A DNA stretch of 13,771 bases from the NCBI GenBank assembly GCA_025464695.1, contig JAODNQ010000086.1, positions 1-13,771 of the forward strand, in the 5' to 3' direction. The notes under the pieces are model-generated. The model searched no databases. It saw only the letters and a list, made by a program, of their open reading frames with translations, and had not been told where the DNA came from. This document shows positions 13,093-13,771 of the stretch, piece after piece. Each line of letters starts with the position of its first letter. Position 1 is the first letter of the stretch. The translations under genes and the position numbers were made by a program. The stretch comes from Frankiales bacterium (GTDB lineage: Bacteria > Actinomycetota > Actinomycetes > Mycobacteriales > SCTD01).

Positions 13093-13771
13093 GGCTCGCG
13101 CGCGCGGCCCGGAGCTCGGCGCGCGCCTCCTTCGACTCCACCTTGCGGTGCTCGTGGAAGTGGCCGGGGTGGTACAGGTGCGAGCGGGTGGTGCTGCTCT
13201 CGGCGAGCGCCGGCCCGACGAGCACCATCGTGTGCTTGTAGAGCTTGTGCTCCTTCACCTTCTCGGTGAGCTCGCCGTGGGTGCACCGGAAGACCAGCTC
13301 GTCCGGCCAGGTGGCGGCGTAGGCGACGACGCACGGCGTGCTCTCGTCGTAGGTGCCGGCGGCGAGCAGCTCGTCCTGCAGCTGCTTGGTGCGCGCGGCC
13401 GACAGGAACAGCGCCATGGTGGTGCCGTGCGCGGCGAACCCGCGCACCGTCTCGCCGGCGGGCATCGGCGTCTTGCCGCCCTCGAGCCGGGTGAGGACGA
13501 CCGACTGCGCGACCTCGGGGATCGTCAGCTCGTTCTCCACGATCGCCGCCACGGCGGTGAAGGACGAGACGCCCGGGATGACCTCGGTCTGCAGGCCGAG
13601 GCGGCGGCACAGCGTCCACTGCTCCTGCGTCCCGCCCCACAGGGCCGGGTCGCCGGAGTGGATGCGCGCGACGAGCAGCCCCTCGGCCGCGGCCCGCTCG
13701 TATTGGGAGGTGATGACCTCCAGCGAGTGCTCGGCGCTGTTGACGACGACCGCGACGGGCTTGACGTGATG
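13085..13771 (-). CDS. cobM: Precorrin-4/cobalt-precorrin-4 C11-methyltransferase CobM/CbiF, 5' end outside window
   Basis: Methylates C11 using S-adenosylmethionine. The visible C-terminal 228 residues start mid-gene at the right edge (reading HHVKPVAVVVNSAEH). They include VARIHSGDPALWGGTQEQW, VIPGVSSFTAVAAIVENELT, IPEVAQSVVLTRLEGGKTP and VLVGPALAESSTTRSHLY, all typical of CobM/CbiF. The GxGPG N-terminus, roughly 30-50 residues by family length, lies beyond base 13771. The end is somewhat basic and His-rich (HPGHFHEHRK). An in-frame ATG exists at 13552, but strong family similarity continues upstream of it, so it is not the start. The TGA overlaps the cbiD GTG by 8 bases. It is the first visible gene of the operon; the promoter and any cobalamin riboswitch would lie to the right. 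Confidence 0.93.
   Translation of the reverse strand, partial: HHVKPVAVVVNSAEHSLEVITSQYERAAAEGLLVARIHSGDPALWGGTQEQWTLCRRLGLQTEVIPGVSSFTAVAAIVENELTIPEVAQSVVLTRLEGGKTPMPAGETVRGFAAHGTTMALFLSAARTKQLQDELLAAGTYDESTPCVVAYAATWPDELVFRCTHGELTEKVKEHKLYKHTMVLVGPALAESSTTRSHLYHPGHFHEHRKVESKEARAELRAARASRV

Noticed and set aside
13552..13771. In-frame ATG at 13552 as the cobM start
   Set aside because: Conserved CobM motifs (HSGDPALWG, PGVSSFTA) lie upstream of it, so the gene is cut by the window edge.
1..13771. Cobalamin riboswitch, tRNA, CRISPR, insertion sequence or phage genes
   Set aside because: None seen; the operon's leader, where a B12 riboswitch would be expected, lies beyond the right edge.

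Overview
The window is very GC-rich, with G/C-biased third codon positions, frequent GTG/TTG starts and almost exclusively TGA/TAG stops. Together with a VirS/MymA-like divergent pair and a CbiD/CbiG/CobJ/CobL cobalamin cluster, this points to a high-GC actinobacterium. I cannot place it to genus. Genes are packed tightly: no gene-free stretch exceeds about 130 bases. I saw no tRNA, rRNA, CRISPR array, insertion sequence or cobalamin riboswitch.

Left region (1-3016), lipid or xenobiotic-type accessory genes. A Baeyer-Villiger-type flavin monooxygenase on the minus strand faces away from a plus-strand AraC-family regulator, like mymA and virS of Mycobacterium tuberculosis. The regulator overlaps a crotonase (enoyl-CoA hydratase family) gene by 4 bases. 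The monooxygenase carries an in-frame TAA at 63-65, and recognisable family sequence continues beyond it to the window edge, so it looks nonsense-interrupted.

Middle region (3017-5722). A minus-strand gene encodes a secreted 636-residue multidomain Ig-like/IPT-type protein whose first three modules each end in a closely spaced cysteine pair about 100 residues apart. It is convergent with the crotonase (3 bases between stop codons) and divergent from a plus-strand NADP/F420-type oxidoreductase. That oxidoreductase is in turn convergent with the cobalamin cluster, with an 11-bp perfect hairpin at the junction.

Right region (5744-13771), a nine-gene minus-strand cobalamin operon entering from the right edge. 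In transcription order: cobM (C11 methyltransferase, 5' end outside the window), cbiD, cobL (CbiE-CbiT), a CbiG-CobJ fusion, a small 2[4Fe-4S] ferredoxin, cobA, cobH/cbiC, cbiX and cobC. Every junction overlaps (8, 4, 4, 19, 4, 13, 4 and 1 bases), so one transcript with translational coupling is likely. Uroporphyrinogen III is methylated by CobA; CbiX can load cobalt early; CobJ, CobM, CbiD, CbiG, CobL and CobH then modify the ring; and CobC would supply the aminopropanol phosphate arm. CbiX, CbiD and CbiG mark the early-cobalt ('anaerobic') route. CobI/CbiL, CobK/CbiJ, a precorrin-2 dehydrogenase and the late amidation and nucleotide-loop genes are not in the window.
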